Part shown: positions 23,868-32,987 of the stretch, piece after piece
Numbering within the stretch: the first letter of the stretch is position 1
Layout of the letters: every line of letters starts with the position of its first letter
Notes under the pieces: model-generated
Told to the model about the DNA's origin: nothing
Database searches by the model: none
Seen by the model: only the letters and a program-made list of their open reading frames with translations
NCBI GenBank assembly: GCA_902766015.1
Contig: CACXCC010000108.1
Coordinates: forward strand, 1-38,479
Direction: 5' to 3'
DNA from: an uncultured Veillonellaceae bacterium
GTDB lineage: Bacteria; Bacillota; Negativicutes; Selenomonadales; Selenomonadaceae
DNA length: 38,479 nucleotides
Program-made: the position numbers and the translations under genes

Positions 23868-25274
23868 ATGTTTATCGGAAGACAACGGGAACTTTCCGAA
23901 ATGCAGCGGCGGTATAAACGGGAAGGATTCGAATGCATTGTTTTATACGGACGGCGACGAGTCGGCAAGACCGCGCTCATTCGGGAATTTTGTCGAGATA
24001 AGAAGACGATTTTTTTCACCGGTCTGGAGACGACAGCAAAAGAAAATCTGGAATATTTCAGCCAAAGCGTTTATGACATGCAGGGAGGACGGGGCAAAGC
24101 GCCGGTTTATCCGGATTTTTCCACACTGCTTGCGGCCGTTACAGATCTTGCACGCAAGGAAAAAATTGTCCTTGTCATTGATGAATATCCGTATTTAGCT
24201 AAATCCTATGAAGGAATCTCTTCTCTGTTGCAACGCGAAATTGATCACGTATGGAGAAATTTAAATCTTTATGTGATCCTGTGCGGGTCGTCTATGAGTT
24301 TTATGGAAAAACAGGTTCTCGGGCATCGCAGTCCGCTTTTCGGCCGCCGCTCCGCACAGATTAAGTTGGAACCGTTCACGATTTTTGAAACACGGGCCTA
24401 TTTCCCGACAATGGATGCGGAAGATCTCGCACTCCTCTACGGCGTGACGGGAGGGATCCCGTTTTATCTTGCGCAAATGGATGCGGATGCCGGTATCCGG
24501 GATAATTTGACGCGAAATTTCTTTGACCCGATGGGATATCTTTTTGAGGAACCGTCCAATCTGTTAAAGCAGGAACTGCGGGAACCGGCAATCTATAACG
24601 CTGTTTTGCAGGCTGTTGCGGACGGCAAAACCAAGCTCAGTCAGATTGCCGTATCCGTCGGCATTGAGACGGGGGCCTGCAGCGGATATCTGAAAAACCT
24701 TATATCACTCGGCATCGTCGAACGGGAAACGCCGATCGGTGAGAAACAGTCAAAAAAAAGCATTTATCAGCTGAGTGATACGATGTTTCGGTTCTGGTAC
24801 CGGTTTATCCCGCAATATTATTCGATGATCCAAAATGGGATGGGAGAAATCGCCTGTCGGCACATCGAACCGTATTTGCCGGATTTCATGGGTCATATTT
24901 TCGAGAAAATCTGCTTACAGTGGTTGTGGCGCGAAAATAAAAAAGGGAATCTCCCGATTTTTTTTGAAGAAGCGGGACGATGGTGGGGGAATGATCCGCG
25001 GCGGAAAGCACAGACCGAAATTGACATTCTTGCTCGGAATGCCGATCGGGAAATGCTGTTTTGCGAGTGCAAGTGGCGAAACGAAGCCTTGGACGGCGAC
25101 ATTTTCGATCTGCTCATCGAGAGAAGTGAACTGTTTTCGGCAAAAAACAAGCAGTATATTTTGTTCTCGAAACGCGGTTTTTCCGATCGTTGTCGACGCA
25201 AAGCCGAGAAACAGGGCAATGTCCGACTTGTCGGGTATCCGGAAATTCTCCAGCCTCAAATGTACGCTCATTGA
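23868..25274 (+). CDS. ATPase_2 / DUF234 family ATPase
   Basis: A 468-residue STAND-like P-loop ATPase of the archaeal-type ATPase_2 family. It starts MFIGRQRELSEM. Walker A is GRRRVGKTAL, Walker B is LVIDEYPYL, and the sensor-like strand is ILCGSSMSFME. A winged-helix region (about 235-300) precedes a C-terminal DUF234 domain with restriction-nuclease-like features: TEIDILARN and FCECKW. These genes are common, patchily distributed accessory genes; proposed roles include stress response and defence, none proven. ATG 23868 is chosen because GAGGTG lies 6 nt upstream; GTG 23859 overlaps that site. The gene has its own promoter and terminator and lies between direct repeats, suggesting a transferred single-gene cassette. 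Confidence 0.88.
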   Translation: MFIGRQRELSEMQRRYKREGFECIVLYGRRRVGKTALIREFCRDKKTIFFTGLETTAKENLEYFSQSVYDMQGGRGKAPVYPDFSTLLAAVTDLARKEKIVLVIDEYPYLAKSYEGISSLLQREIDHVWRNLNLYVILCGSSMSFMEKQVLGHRSPLFGRRSAQIKLEPFTIFETRAYFPTMDAEDLALLYGVTGGIPFYLAQMDADAGIRDNLTRNFFDPMGYLFEEPSNLLKQELREPAIYNAVLQAVADGKTKLSQIAVSVGIETGACSGYLKNLISLGIVERETPIGEKQSKKSIYQLSDTMFRFWYRFIPQYYSMIQNGMGEIACRHIEPYLPDFMGHIFEKICLQWLWRENKKGNLPIFFEEAGRWWGNDPRRKAQTEIDILARNADREMLFCECKWRNEALDGDIFDLLIERSELFSAKNKQYILFSKRGFSDRCRRKAEKQGNVRLVGYPEILQPQMYAH

Positions 25275-25280
25275 ATCGGG

Positions 25281-25302
25281 GAAGCCAGATCAGCCGGATA
25301 CG
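25281..25302. repeat. Direct repeat, right copy, beside the ATPase gene
   Basis: Second copy of the GATCAGCCGGATACG repeat (exact 15-mer at 25288-25302), just after the ATPase stop codon. Confidence 0.7.
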
Positions 25303-25334
25303 GTGTGTTTTCGGTTTTCGTTAATTTTATGAAC

Positions 25335-25372
25335 AAAAATACCGGTTGCGGATGTCCGTAACCGGTATTTTT
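25335..25372 (+). terminator. ATPase gene terminator
   Basis: AAAAATACCGGTT pairs with AACCGGTATTTTT. It resembles the upstream terminator at 23686-23725 in sequence. Confidence 0.9.
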
Positions 25373-25418
25373 ATGCTTTTTGCGGGTTGAAACTACGCTT
25401 TACAGGCGTAAAAAATTT

Positions 25419-25442
25419 AAACCCGTCGAATTCGACGGGTTT
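25419..25442 (-). terminator. Terminator of the small exported protein gene
   Basis: A 24-bp perfect palindrome centred on GAATTC with arms starting AAACCCGTCG. The T-run follows on the minus strand, 14 bp past the stop. Confidence 0.8.
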
Positions 25443-25456
25443 AGGAAATGTCAGCT

Positions 25457-25792
25457 TTATTCGACGAAATTCCGGTCGAGGACGCTGATCCAGCAGATTT
25501 TGTTGTTGTACTTGCTGACGCCGAACTCGAGCATTTTGGTCGGTTTGTCGTCGGAGAAATAATGATAAAGGTATGTGTGGCGCTCCCAGGAGCGGAGGCT
25601 CGGATTGCTGCCTTCCCAGTCGGCGGGGCCGTAAATGTCACGGAGAACACTTGCGTCCATGCCGACGGTGACGCCGTCGGGCGTTTGGTGACCGTCGTAG
25701 AGCAATTGTCCGCCGGCGATTTTGGCGGAGGCAAGGCCGGGAGTCGTGAGGAGGGAGCCGGCGAGTATTACGGCGAAGAGTTTTCGGATCAT
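25457..25792 (-). CDS. Small exported protein, BamE/SmpA-like fold possible
   Basis: A 111-residue protein with a clear signal peptide (MIRKLFAVILAGSLLTTPG, cleavage near ASA-K at 24). No lipobox cysteine precedes the cleavage site, so it is probably periplasmic and soluble. The mature part contains VGMDASVLRDIYGPADWEGSN, then W, Y and aromatic strand residues ending KICWISVLD. A G-M-x(3-5)-V-x(3)-G-P helix-turn of this kind is typical of BamE/SmpA-OmlA-like small domains, but the similarity is weak. SD GAGGT is 6 nt upstream of ATG 25792. It is monocistronic with its own terminator. Function unknown. Confidence 0.7.
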   Translation of the reverse strand: MIRKLFAVILAGSLLTTPGLASAKIAGGQLLYDGHQTPDGVTVGMDASVLRDIYGPADWEGSNPSLRSWERHTYLYHYFSDDKPTKMLEFGVSKYNNKICWISVLDRNFVE

Positions 25793-25957
25793 GATGATAC
25801 CTCGCTGGTTGATAAAAATAACGAAACGATTGCTATAATCAGCATATCATAGAACGGCGGACGGGGCAATTATAAGATTTGACGCGTCAGGTCCGTATTT
25901 GACGTCAGGCGGTGAAGCGGAATCGGTCGGCGACGAAGAAGTTTCGGCGCTCACGCG

Positions 25958-27160
25958 TCAATCCCGCATTTGACGCCGGATTGTGACGCGGAACCACGCG
26001 GCGTTGATGAGGAGCAGGACGGCGGTGAGGAAGAACATGTTGCGGATACCGATTGCCGCGACGAGACTGCCGCCGATGAAAGCGCCCGTAAACATGCCGA
26101 TAAACTGGAAGGACTGGTTAAATCCGTATACACGCCCGAGACATTCCGACGGCGTCAAAACGCGGATGAGTGCGTTGACGGACGGGATGAGTCCCGCCAT
26201 GGCGATACCGTGAATGAAACGCAGAACGGCAAGCTGCCACGGTGATGTGACGATTCCCTGCGGGACGGAAACAATGCCGGCGAGGAGAAGACAGCCGAAC
26301 AGGACGACCTGCGGACCGCGCGTGTCGGAGAGATGGCCGAGTTTTGACGCGAACAGCATGCTCGCAAAGCCCGCACTTGAGAAAATGACACCCGCGACGA
26401 CGGCGATGTGTTCGTTCGTCGGATCGAGGAAATGGACGTAAACGGTCAAAATCGGCATGATGCACGTCAGCGAAAAATGAAGCAGCAGCGTCGTGAGAAA
26501 CAGTCCGATTACGGCGTTCGGATGCGGCAGTTTGCGGAACATCCCCGCCAGACTCGTATCTGACGTGTCAGCCATTTTCGGCTGCGGACGTTTTGTTTCA
26601 TGCAGGCGCGTCAGCGCGAGGCATCCGAGCAGACAGCACGTACCGATGAAGAAGAACGAATGACGGTAGCCGATGATTTCCGACAGCCAGCCGCCGAAAA
26701 CCGGCCCCATGAGTCCGCCGGTGACCTGAAATGTAAAAAACATGCTCATCGCCCAGCCGGATTTGTCTTTCGGCGTTTCCTGCGCGATGAGGGGGATAAC
26801 GGCGGCCTGAAACCCGGTCATCGTGCCCTGAATAAGACGCAAAATCGCGAGCTGGTAAACGCTTTGTGCGAGTCCGAGACAGATCATGACGAGTCCAAGT
26901 GCGCACGAAGCGCGCAGAACCATGGGCTTTCGTCCGTACCGGTCGGAGAGGCGTCCCCAGATCGGCGAGAAGATCGCAAGCGAGATAAAGTTTGCGCCGA
27001 AGACAATTCCGGACCAGCGCGCGATTTCATTGGGATCGGAGATGCCGAGTTCGCGGATATAGAGCGGCAGGATCGGCGCCATTTGGCTCATGCCGATCGA
27101 GACGATAAAGGACGCAAGACAGCAGATCGCGAGATTTTTTTTCCACGGTTCCATCGTCAT
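25958..27160 (-). CDS. MFS efflux transporter (DHA1-like)
   Basis: A 400-residue, 12-helix major facilitator transporter. Motif A is clear between helices 2 and 3 (SPIWGRLSDRYGRKPM) and is repeated in degenerate form in the second half (SKLGHLSDTRGPQ). The antiporter motif C of drug/proton exporters appears as VTGGLMGPVFGGWL. A polar central loop (about 190-215) joins the halves. It should export a small drug or metabolite in exchange for protons; the substrate is unknown. An AGGAAAGGATG-like site precedes ATG 27160. The 165 bp between its stop and the small exported gene upstream on the map hold TGACGCGTCA and TGACGTCA palindromes but no gene. Confidence 0.87.
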   Translation of the reverse strand: MTMEPWKKNLAICCLASFIVSIGMSQMAPILPLYIRELGISDPNEIARWSGIVFGANFISLAIFSPIWGRLSDRYGRKPMVLRASCALGLVMICLGLAQSVYQLAILRLIQGTMTGFQAAVIPLIAQETPKDKSGWAMSMFFTFQVTGGLMGPVFGGWLSEIIGYRHSFFFIGTCCLLGCLALTRLHETKRPQPKMADTSDTSLAGMFRKLPHPNAVIGLFLTTLLLHFSLTCIMPILTVYVHFLDPTNEHIAVVAGVIFSSAGFASMLFASKLGHLSDTRGPQVVLFGCLLLAGIVSVPQGIVTSPWQLAVLRFIHGIAMAGLIPSVNALIRVLTPSECLGRVYGFNQSFQFIGMFTGAFIGGSLVAAIGIRNMFFLTAVLLLINAAWFRVTIRRQMRD

Positions 27161-27329
27161 CGCATCCTTTCCTGATCAATTGCCGTTATTTTCGGTTCAT
27201 ACCTGTATTATAATGCGCGGCGCGGCGGCTTCGCAAGGCGGGAACGTAGCATTTGTTACAGAAGAGGCTTGCCTGTCGTGCTACGATGAAGGAAGGATAG
27301 GATTGATTTGACAGAAAGAAGTCTTGACG

Positions 27330-27707
27330 ATGGCATATGAAATCCGGATCAAACGCATTTATGAGGCGCCGGCAGAGGATGACGGCGCGCGTATTCTTAT
27401 CGACCGTCTTTGGCCGCGCGGCATGGCAAAAGCGCGTGCGAAACTTGACGGCTGGTGGAAAGACGTGACGCCCTCCCCGGAACTGCGGACGTGGTTCCAC
27501 AAGGACCTTGCGGGTCATTACGAGGAGTTCGGGGAGAAATACACGGTCGAGCTCGCGGCGCGCCCCGAAGTACAGGAGCGTTTGCGCGAGTGTGCGGAGC
27601 TTTTGACGCAGGGAAATGTCACGTTCCTCTACGCGGCGAAGGATCCCGTGCACAATCACGCGCGGATTTTGCAGAATTGGTTTCAGTGGCAGCTCAAAAA
27701 GGCATAA
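27330..27707 (+). CDS. DUF488 family protein (YeaO-like)
   Basis: A 125-residue protein of the DUF488 family. Its conserved core is present: IKRIYEAP, DGARILIDRLWPRGMAK, LDGWWKDVTPSPELRTWFHKD, then VTFLYAAKDPVHNHARIL. The DRLWPRG and WFHKD blocks are the diagnostic segments. Members are small cytoplasmic proteins of unknown function and a standard length of about 120 residues. ATG 27330 is preferred to the in-frame TTG six bases upstream; the SD (AAAGAAG) is weak in either case. It converges on the ThrE-like gene across a shared bidirectional terminator. Confidence 0.9.
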   Translation: MAYEIRIKRIYEAPAEDDGARILIDRLWPRGMAKARAKLDGWWKDVTPSPELRTWFHKDLAGHYEEFGEKYTVELAARPEVQERLRECAELLTQGNVTFLYAAKDPVHNHARILQNWFQWQLKKA

Positions 27708-27740
27708 AAAATCCCGGGCCGGTGATGGCTCGGGATTTTT
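27706..27740. terminator. Bidirectional terminator, DUF488 / ThrE-like
   Basis: AAAAATCCCG...CGGGATTTTT stem with GCC/GGC inside and A/T runs on both sides, between convergent genes. Confidence 0.88.
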
Positions 27741-27750
27741 CTGTTTGACG

Positions 27751-29118
27751 TCAGGCTTCGCTGTTGAAGCGCTGTTCGAGGAGTTCGTTTGTTTTTTCGT
27801 TGCGCTCCCGGTTCAGGCGGCGCGAAATGAAGATGTTCGGGATCGTGATACCGATGGCGATGCCGATGATGATAAAGAGCGCGATCGTACCGCTGCGGAT
27901 GCCGTCGAGGAGCGCCGTCGAACTGATTGTCTGGATGTTCAGAACGGCGAAGAGCAGGCGGTAGAGCAGGACGCCCGGGATCATCGGGATAACAGACGGG
28001 ATCGTCAGGGTAATGATCGGCACGTGGAGTACGTGCATCATGCGCAGTGCGATAACGCTGACGAGAACGGCGCCCGTGAATGATCCGGCGATCTGCGAGA
28101 AGCCGAGTTCGAGGACCATGATATTTCGCGTCATAACGGCGATGATACCGCCGATGCCGACGACGGGTAAAAGATGTTTCGGCAAATTGAAGATGACGGA
28201 AAAGCACATGGCTGAAATGCCGGCCGCGATAACCTGAGAAAGATAGACGTTGTCCGGCTGCATACTGACTGCCGTAAAGTCGGCGATGTTGCCGAGTCGA
28301 ATCGCAATGACGATACCGAATGTCATACTGCCGACAATGAGCAGCGTATGCATAAACCGTGCCATGCCCGAAACGATAAATCCGTTGAGTAAATCGTCAA
28401 CCGCATTGATGAGCGGGATACCGGGGACGATAAAGAGCGCGCAGGCGATGAGCGGATACCACGCCATTCCGTTCCCCGTGATGAATTGTACGCTCCACGC
28501 GAGCATGGTCGCCGCAAACGACGCGATGGCGATACCGGCATACGGATGGAATCCGTAACGTTCGATACAGAGACGGCGTACGAAGAAGCCGAAGAAGGCG
28601 CAGACCGCGGTGAACACAAAGTCAAGCCAGCTCCCGCCGAAGAGCTTCGAAAAACCGCCGCAGGCAAGGCCGGCACTCAACGCCGTGACGTAAAAGGAAT
28701 ACGTACGCGGGCGTGCGGCAATGCGTTCGAGCAGCGCTTCGTATTGACGCAGCGAAAACGATTCGCGCAGGGCGCGCCAGGTCAAATGGCTGACGGCTGT
28801 AAGCGTTTCCATGTTGACACCGTGTTTTCGGCATTTGCGGAACTCTGTATATGTATGATCCTGGTCGTTGACGTTCAACATGAGCGTCGTATACATGACA
28901 TGCAGATGCAGTTTTTCTTTCGGAATGCCCATAAATGCGGCAGCGCGCGTCATATCGCGGACGGTTCGGTCACTGTCGGCGCCGCTTTCCATGAGCAATT
29001 GACCCGTGCGCAGCAGCAGGTGCAGTTTTTTGTCAATCTTGGCATAAGGATCCGTCAAAACTTCTTCTTTCCGGCGCTGGATCTCCTGCAGCCGTTCCTC
29101 TCTCGGCGTTTCTTCCAT
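27751..29118 (-). CDS. ThrE-family threonine/serine exporter
   Basis: A 455-residue membrane protein with both halves of the ThrE exporter fused. A cytoplasmic N-terminal hydrolase-like region (about 30-140: LLMESGADSDRTVRDMTRAA, TEFRKCRKHGVNMETL) is followed by ten or so membrane segments. These include the IVPGIPLINAVDDLLNG motif of the first domain and the IPMIPGVLLYR motif of the second. Many Firmicutes encode the two domains as separate genes (yjjP/yjjB-like), so the fused form is notable but known. It would export small amino acids using the proton gradient. The start is ATG 29118 with GGAGG upstream; TTG 29124 is too close to the SD. The stop codon overlaps a TGACGTCA octamer. Confidence 0.88.
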   Translation of the reverse strand: MEETPREERLQEIQRRKEEVLTDPYAKIDKKLHLLLRTGQLLMESGADSDRTVRDMTRAAAFMGIPKEKLHLHVMYTTLMLNVNDQDHTYTEFRKCRKHGVNMETLTAVSHLTWRALRESFSLRQYEALLERIAARPRTYSFYVTALSAGLACGGFSKLFGGSWLDFVFTAVCAFFGFFVRRLCIERYGFHPYAGIAIASFAATMLAWSVQFITGNGMAWYPLIACALFIVPGIPLINAVDDLLNGFIVSGMARFMHTLLIVGSMTFGIVIAIRLGNIADFTAVSMQPDNVYLSQVIAAGISAMCFSVIFNLPKHLLPVVGIGGIIAVMTRNIMVLELGFSQIAGSFTGAVLVSVIALRMMHVLHVPIITLTIPSVIPMIPGVLLYRLLFAVLNIQTISSTALLDGIRSGTIALFIIIGIAIGITIPNIFISRRLNRERNEKTNELLEQRFNSEA

Positions 29119-29153
29119 TCGCAAAATCCTCCTTCATTCCATACAACTATCTG

Positions 29154-29182
29154 AATGTACTCTTCTTTTGCCCGGTTGTCAA
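29154..29182 (-). promoter_or_regulatory. Promoter of the ThrE-like gene
   Basis: Minus strand TTGACA (29177-29182), 17-bp spacer, TACATT (29154-29159). Confidence 0.65.
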
Positions 29183-29196
29183 CTTAATCATATCAT
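29168..29196 (+). promoter_or_regulatory. Candidate promoter of the ZIP gene
   Basis: TTGCCC (29168-29173), 17-bp spacer, TATCAT (29191-29196). It overlaps the oppositely directed ThrE-like promoter, so the two genes may interfere or share a regulator. Confidence 0.5.
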
Positions 29197-29314
29197 AGGA
29201 ACGAAAGAAGTGAAATTCAGACAATCGTAAATTTTTCTTTTTCCGTGTCAGGCAGGAATGACCGTGCGGGGACAGAATTAAATAGGAAAGACTTACGTGA
29301 AAGGGTGATGCGAA

Positions 29315-30097
29315 ATGCCGATGGAAATCGTACAGGGCCTGTTGATTCCGTTTCTCGGGACAACGCTCGGCGCGGCATGTGTATTTTTTATGAGCGGCGA
29401 AATGAATCCGAAGGTGCAGAAAGCATTGACGGGATTTGCTGCGGGCGTCATGGTGGCGGCGTCAATCTGGAGTCTCCTCATTCCCGCGATGGACGAAGCC
29501 GAAGGAATGGGGATTCTGCCGTGTATCCCGTCGGTGACCGGTTTTTGGATCGGTATGCTTTTCCTGCTGCTGCTCGACCATATTATTCCGCATCTGCATT
29601 CGTTTGCGAGTGAAGCCGAAGGTCCGCATACGCATCTTTCCAAAAGTATCATGCTCGTGCTCGCCGTGACGCTTCATAATATTCCGGAAGGTATGGCCGT
29701 CGGTGTTGTTCTCGCGGGGTGGCTCGCCGGAGGTGCGGACTTGACGGCGGGAAGTGCACTCGCGCTTTCTGTCGGCATTGCAATCCAGAATTTCCCGGAA
29801 GGTGCGATCGTGTCCATGCCGCTCAAAGCAGCCGGAAAAGGCGCACTGTATGCGTTTGCGGGCGGCGTCGCGTCCGGTGTTGTCGAGCCGATCGGCGGAT
29901 TTTTGACGATTCTCGGCGCCGAACTGGTCATCCCGTTCCTTCCTTATTTATTGTCGTTTGCGGCAGGCGCGATGATGTATGTTGTTGTCGAGGAACTCAT
30001 TCCCGAGATGAGTGCCGGCGAACACGCGCATATCGGCGTTTTGCTTTTTGCCGTCGGCTTTACTCTCATGATGACGCTGGACACGGTCCTCGGCTGA
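29315..30097 (+). CDS. ZIP-family metal transporter
   Basis: A 260-residue, eight-helix ZIP transporter of the ZupT/GufA branch. The two metal-binding helices carry VTLHNIPEGMAVG and IAIQNFPEGAIVS, the bimetal-centre HNxPEG and QNxPEG motifs. The loop between helices 3 and 4 has histidines (HLHSFASEAEGPHTHL) fitting a metal-handling loop. It imports zinc or other divalent cations such as iron or manganese into the cytoplasm. SD AAAGGGTG precedes ATG 29315 by 9 nt. A leader of about 110 nt follows the candidate promoter. No Fur/Zur-like palindrome was recognised. Confidence 0.92.
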   Translation: MPMEIVQGLLIPFLGTTLGAACVFFMSGEMNPKVQKALTGFAAGVMVAASIWSLLIPAMDEAEGMGILPCIPSVTGFWIGMLFLLLLDHIIPHLHSFASEAEGPHTHLSKSIMLVLAVTLHNIPEGMAVGVVLAGWLAGGADLTAGSALALSVGIAIQNFPEGAIVSMPLKAAGKGALYAFAGGVASGVVEPIGGFLTILGAELVIPFLPYLLSFAAGAMMYVVVEELIPEMSAGEHAHIGVLLFAVGFTLMMTLDTVLG

Positions 30098-30185
30098 TTG
30101 ACGTCAATTCATTGAGAAAAATTTTCATCTTTGTGACTCAGGTTACTGGATTTTTCCTCTCGAATCGTGTATGATAAGCATGTAA

Positions 30186-31526
<1,341 letters not shown>

Positions 31527-31589
31527 CCGGAACTGTCTGACACTACCCTGATTTACCCATTACATCCTGATATATTCTCTCACCACTGA

Positions 31590-31623
31590 GATCCTCCGAC
31601 TTCCCACGGAGGGTCTTTTTTTG
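31590..31623 (+). terminator. eno terminator
   Basis: CCTCCG pairs with CGGAGG, extended by GAT/GTC-type pairs, followed by a run of seven T. Confidence 0.88.
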
Positions 31624-31687
31624 CATGGCGGTGCAGTTTTCGGCAATTCGAGATAAAAGTCAAAGTATAGGTGTATTTCCTTTTAAT

Positions 31688-31723
31688 GTAATTGTTGACA
31701 TTACTACAAAACGACTGTATAAT
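31688..31723 (+). promoter_or_regulatory. Consensus promoter with overlapping dyad
   Basis: TTGACA (31695-31700), 17-bp spacer, TATAAT (31718-31723), with no mismatch. GTAAT (31688-31692) and ATTAC (31700-31704) form an inverted repeat across the -35 box, a possible repressor site. It drives the exported gene at 31794. Confidence 0.75.
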
Positions 31724-31793
31724 GCTAAATGTAATCAAGATTAATACATCAAAAAGAGTGATGTCAAAGTTACGGATAAAGGAGTGTTTACCG

Positions 31794-32756
31794 ATGAAAC
31801 GTTTCATGAAACCGGCCGTGACGTTCGGCCTTGCCGCAATGCTTTTGGGCGCGCCTTCCGTGCCGGGGATGACAAATTTTGACTTGACGAACCCGGTCAT
31901 GTCGACGGCTTCGGCTGCTGCGCAGGTTCCCGGTGCCCGGATCATGGAGATCGTGCCGCTCAATCAGGGTGAAGTCACGGTGACGGAATACGGTGACATC
32001 AAAGTTCACGCGTTCCGTACCGGTGACGCGCTGTCGGATGAATGCTATGCTCTGGAATCGGATCAGGGTCTCGTTCTCATCGAAGCGACGATCATGAAAG
32101 ATGACATGACGGCGTGGAAAGGCTACCTTGACAAATTGGGCAAGCTGATCGCCGGTGCTTTTATGGCGTACCATCCGAACGGGTATGAGCGTTTGGGTGA
32201 TGTTCCGATCCTTGCGACGGAAAAAGCGCTCACAAACTGGCAGCCGGGCGGCGCAATTTACGGGATTTCAAGCGGCCTGAGTAACGCGTTCGGCGATGCC
32301 GCCGACGGCATGATGCCTGCCGCTTCCGATGTGACTCGCGTTCTCCGTGACGGTGAAACCGTGACGCTTGCCGGGATTGACGTCAAAGTCCTCGCATCGC
32401 ATGATGACGCGTACACGCTGGAAATCCCCGCACTGAACGCTGTTTACCGTCATATGATGGGCAGTCACGTTCACAGTATCCTTGCAAGCCGCGATTATAT
32501 CCGCAATGAAATTCGTGAGTTGCAGACGTATCAAAAATCCGGCTATACGCTTATTTTGACGAGTCATTATGTCCCGGAAGGACGCGAAGCCGTCACGACG
32601 AAACTGGATTATCTGAAAACGGCTCTGACGTTTGCGGAAACCTGTCCGGACGGAGCAAGCTTCAAAGCCGCGATGCAGAAAGCCTTCCCGAATTATGAAG
32701 ACGTCAAATATCTTGATATGTCCGTTCAGTCCCTTTATCCGACAACAGCAGAGTAA
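31794..32756 (+). CDS. Exported degenerate metallo-beta-lactamase-fold protein
   Basis: A 320-residue exported protein with an N-terminal signal (MKRFMKPAVTFGLAAMLLGA...; cleavage probably in the ASAAA region around 45). The strand order resembles MBL-fold proteins: CYALESDQGLVLIEA, then AGAFMAYHPNGYERLG where the HxHxDH metal motif should be. After that come a VPILATE strand, a DGETVTLAGIDVKVL strand, and MMGSHVHSIL plus LILTSHYVPEG like the late metal-ligand strands. The HxHxDH motif is reduced to a single histidine, so classic dinuclear hydrolysis is unlikely. It may be a binding protein. ATG 31794 has AAAGGAG 9 nt upstream; upstream in-frame starts lie within the promoter. A fully consensus promoter implies strong expression. 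Confidence 0.65.
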   Translation: MKRFMKPAVTFGLAAMLLGAPSVPGMTNFDLTNPVMSTASAAAQVPGARIMEIVPLNQGEVTVTEYGDIKVHAFRTGDALSDECYALESDQGLVLIEATIMKDDMTAWKGYLDKLGKLIAGAFMAYHPNGYERLGDVPILATEKALTNWQPGGAIYGISSGLSNAFGDAADGMMPAASDVTRVLRDGETVTLAGIDVKVLASHDDAYTLEIPALNAVYRHMMGSHVHSILASRDYIRNEIRELQTYQKSGYTLILTSHYVPEGREAVTTKLDYLKTALTFAETCPDGASFKAAMQKAFPNYEDVKYLDMSVQSLYPTTAE

Positions 32757-32815
32757 GATGCCTGCATCTTCTCCTCTTATCTTCCTCTGATCATGTCCCC
32801 TTCGAGACAGGCATC
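32757..32815 (+). terminator. Hairpin after the MBL-like gene
   Basis: GATGCCTG pairs with CAGGCATC around a long pyrimidine-rich loop, followed by TTCTTTCTG. It starts just after the stop codon. Confidence 0.6.
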
Positions 32816-32850
32816 TTCTTTCTGTTGACATACTTCCCCTTACGAGAAAA

Positions 32851-32898
32851 AATCTGCCGCCATTCCCCTTGTCCATGCGGGAATGACGGCAGATTTTT
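32851..32898. terminator. Second terminator, bidirectional
   Basis: AATCTGCCG...CGGCAGATT stem with an inner CATTCCC/GGGAATG stem, and A/T runs at both sides. Confidence 0.8.
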
Positions 32899-32920
32899 AT
32901 GTGTTTGGGAAGAAAAAACT

Positions 32921-32969
32921 AAAGTATACTCTAGAAAATCGGGATTTTTACGAAAAAATAAAGTATAAT
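32921..32969 (+). promoter_or_regulatory. Promoter with direct repeats of the DUF4143 ATPase gene
   Basis: TATAAT at 32964-32969. The word AAAGTATA occurs at 32921-32928 and 32960-32967, each followed within a few bases by TCTAGA- or TATAGA-like sequence. The second copy overlaps the -10 box, so the pair may be operator sites. Confidence 0.5.
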
Positions 32970-32987
32970 ATAGATTAGGTGATGAAA

